Notes under the pieces: model-generated | Databases searched by the model: none | What the model was told of the DNA's origin: nothing | The model's input: only the letters and a program-made list of their open reading frames with translations | From: Bacteroidota bacterium | GTDB taxonomy: Bacteria > Bacteroidota > Bacteroidia > Flavobacteriales_F > PHOS-HE28 | Assembly (NCBI GenBank): GCA_963169595.1 | Contig: CAUJFM010000003.1 | Coordinates: 1-6,313 of the forward strand | Direction of reading: 5' to 3' | Length of the DNA stretch: 6,313 nucleotides | Translations under genes and position numbers: made by a program | In this document: positions 6,222 through 6,313 of the stretch, in pieces | Position numbering within the stretch: the stretch's first letter is position 1 | Layout of the letters: the number at the start of each line of letters is the position of its first letter

Positions 6222-6313
6222 CGTCCGCAGGGCAAGGAGCCTGTCCCACCCTGTGGGAAGCTATCGAACCCCGGCTGTGGACAACCCCTGAACGCAAAGG
6301 ACCCTGGCGGACG
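6222..6313. other. Upstream intergenic stretch, no gene seen
   Basis: No convincing coding frame is visible to the right edge. The stretch holds a small inverted repeat (TCCCAC, 3-nt loop, GTGGGA; 6244-6258) and one 9-mer TGTGGACAA (6276-6284) that differs by one base from a DnaA box. Neither is strong alone. It is probably the upstream control region of cysQ, or the gap to a gene outside the window. Confidence 0.4.

Noticed and set aside
6206..6235. TTG start giving ten extra residues on CysQ
   Set aside because: The extra residues have no family match, the ATG at 6205 fits the known N-terminus, and a promoter -7 box lies inside this stretch.
6276..6284. DnaA-box-like 9-mer TGTGGACAA
   Set aside because: It is a single copy with one mismatch, with no AT-rich region or further boxes nearby, so there is no support for an origin.

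Overview
The window reads as a piece of a GC-rich Bacteroidota chromosome, most likely an uncultured Flavobacteriales-type lineage (the lineage is an inference). Four things point there. The exported proteins resemble the RemB/Wzi-like outer-membrane barrel family common in Bacteroidota. Most genes lack a Shine-Dalgarno sequence. Two intergenic sites match the Bacteroidota -7 promoter element TAnnTTTG, one exactly and one with a single mismatch. CysQ, GMD and GDP-fucose synthase sit together in a cell-surface polysaccharide setting. All six genes are on the minus strand, so the biological order runs from high to low coordinates.

Right half, transcription unit 1 (about 6221 down to 3121): a promoter-like -7 box directly upstream of cysQ (PAP phosphatase), then gmd (GDP-mannose 4,6-dehydratase) after a 6-nt gap, then fcl (GDP-L-fucose synthase) after a 60-nt gap that holds two perfect palindromes and a dense cluster of GATC sites. 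It ends in a strong rho-independent terminator. Gmd and Fcl together convert GDP-mannose to GDP-L-fucose. CysQ removes the PAP left by sulfotransferase reactions or by sulfate assimilation, so a sulfated or fucosylated surface glycan is a reasonable but unproven reading.

Left half, transcription unit 2 (about 3101 down past position 1): a second promoter-like element overlaps the tail of the fcl terminator. It is followed by a RemB/Wzi-like outer-membrane beta-barrel protein, then a WecA/TagO-type polyprenyl-phosphate sugar-1-phosphate transferase 9 nt later, then a second exported protein that overlaps the transferase stop by 4 nt (ATGA) and runs off the left edge. The visible N-terminal 124 residues of that last protein resemble the first barrel protein. 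The transferase is therefore sandwiched between two probably paralogous envelope proteins in a tightly coupled unit.

Together the region looks like a surface-polysaccharide or glycoconjugate locus: nucleotide-sugar supply (Gmd, Fcl), lipid-linked initiation in the inner membrane (WecA-like), outer-membrane barrel proteins for display or attachment, and a PAP-recycling enzyme. No RNA genes, CRISPR arrays, insertion sequences or phage genes were seen. The enzymes are well-known families. The less ordinary parts are the barrel-transferase-barrel arrangement, the palindrome/GATC-rich gmd-fcl gap, and the basic N-terminal extension of Gmd.
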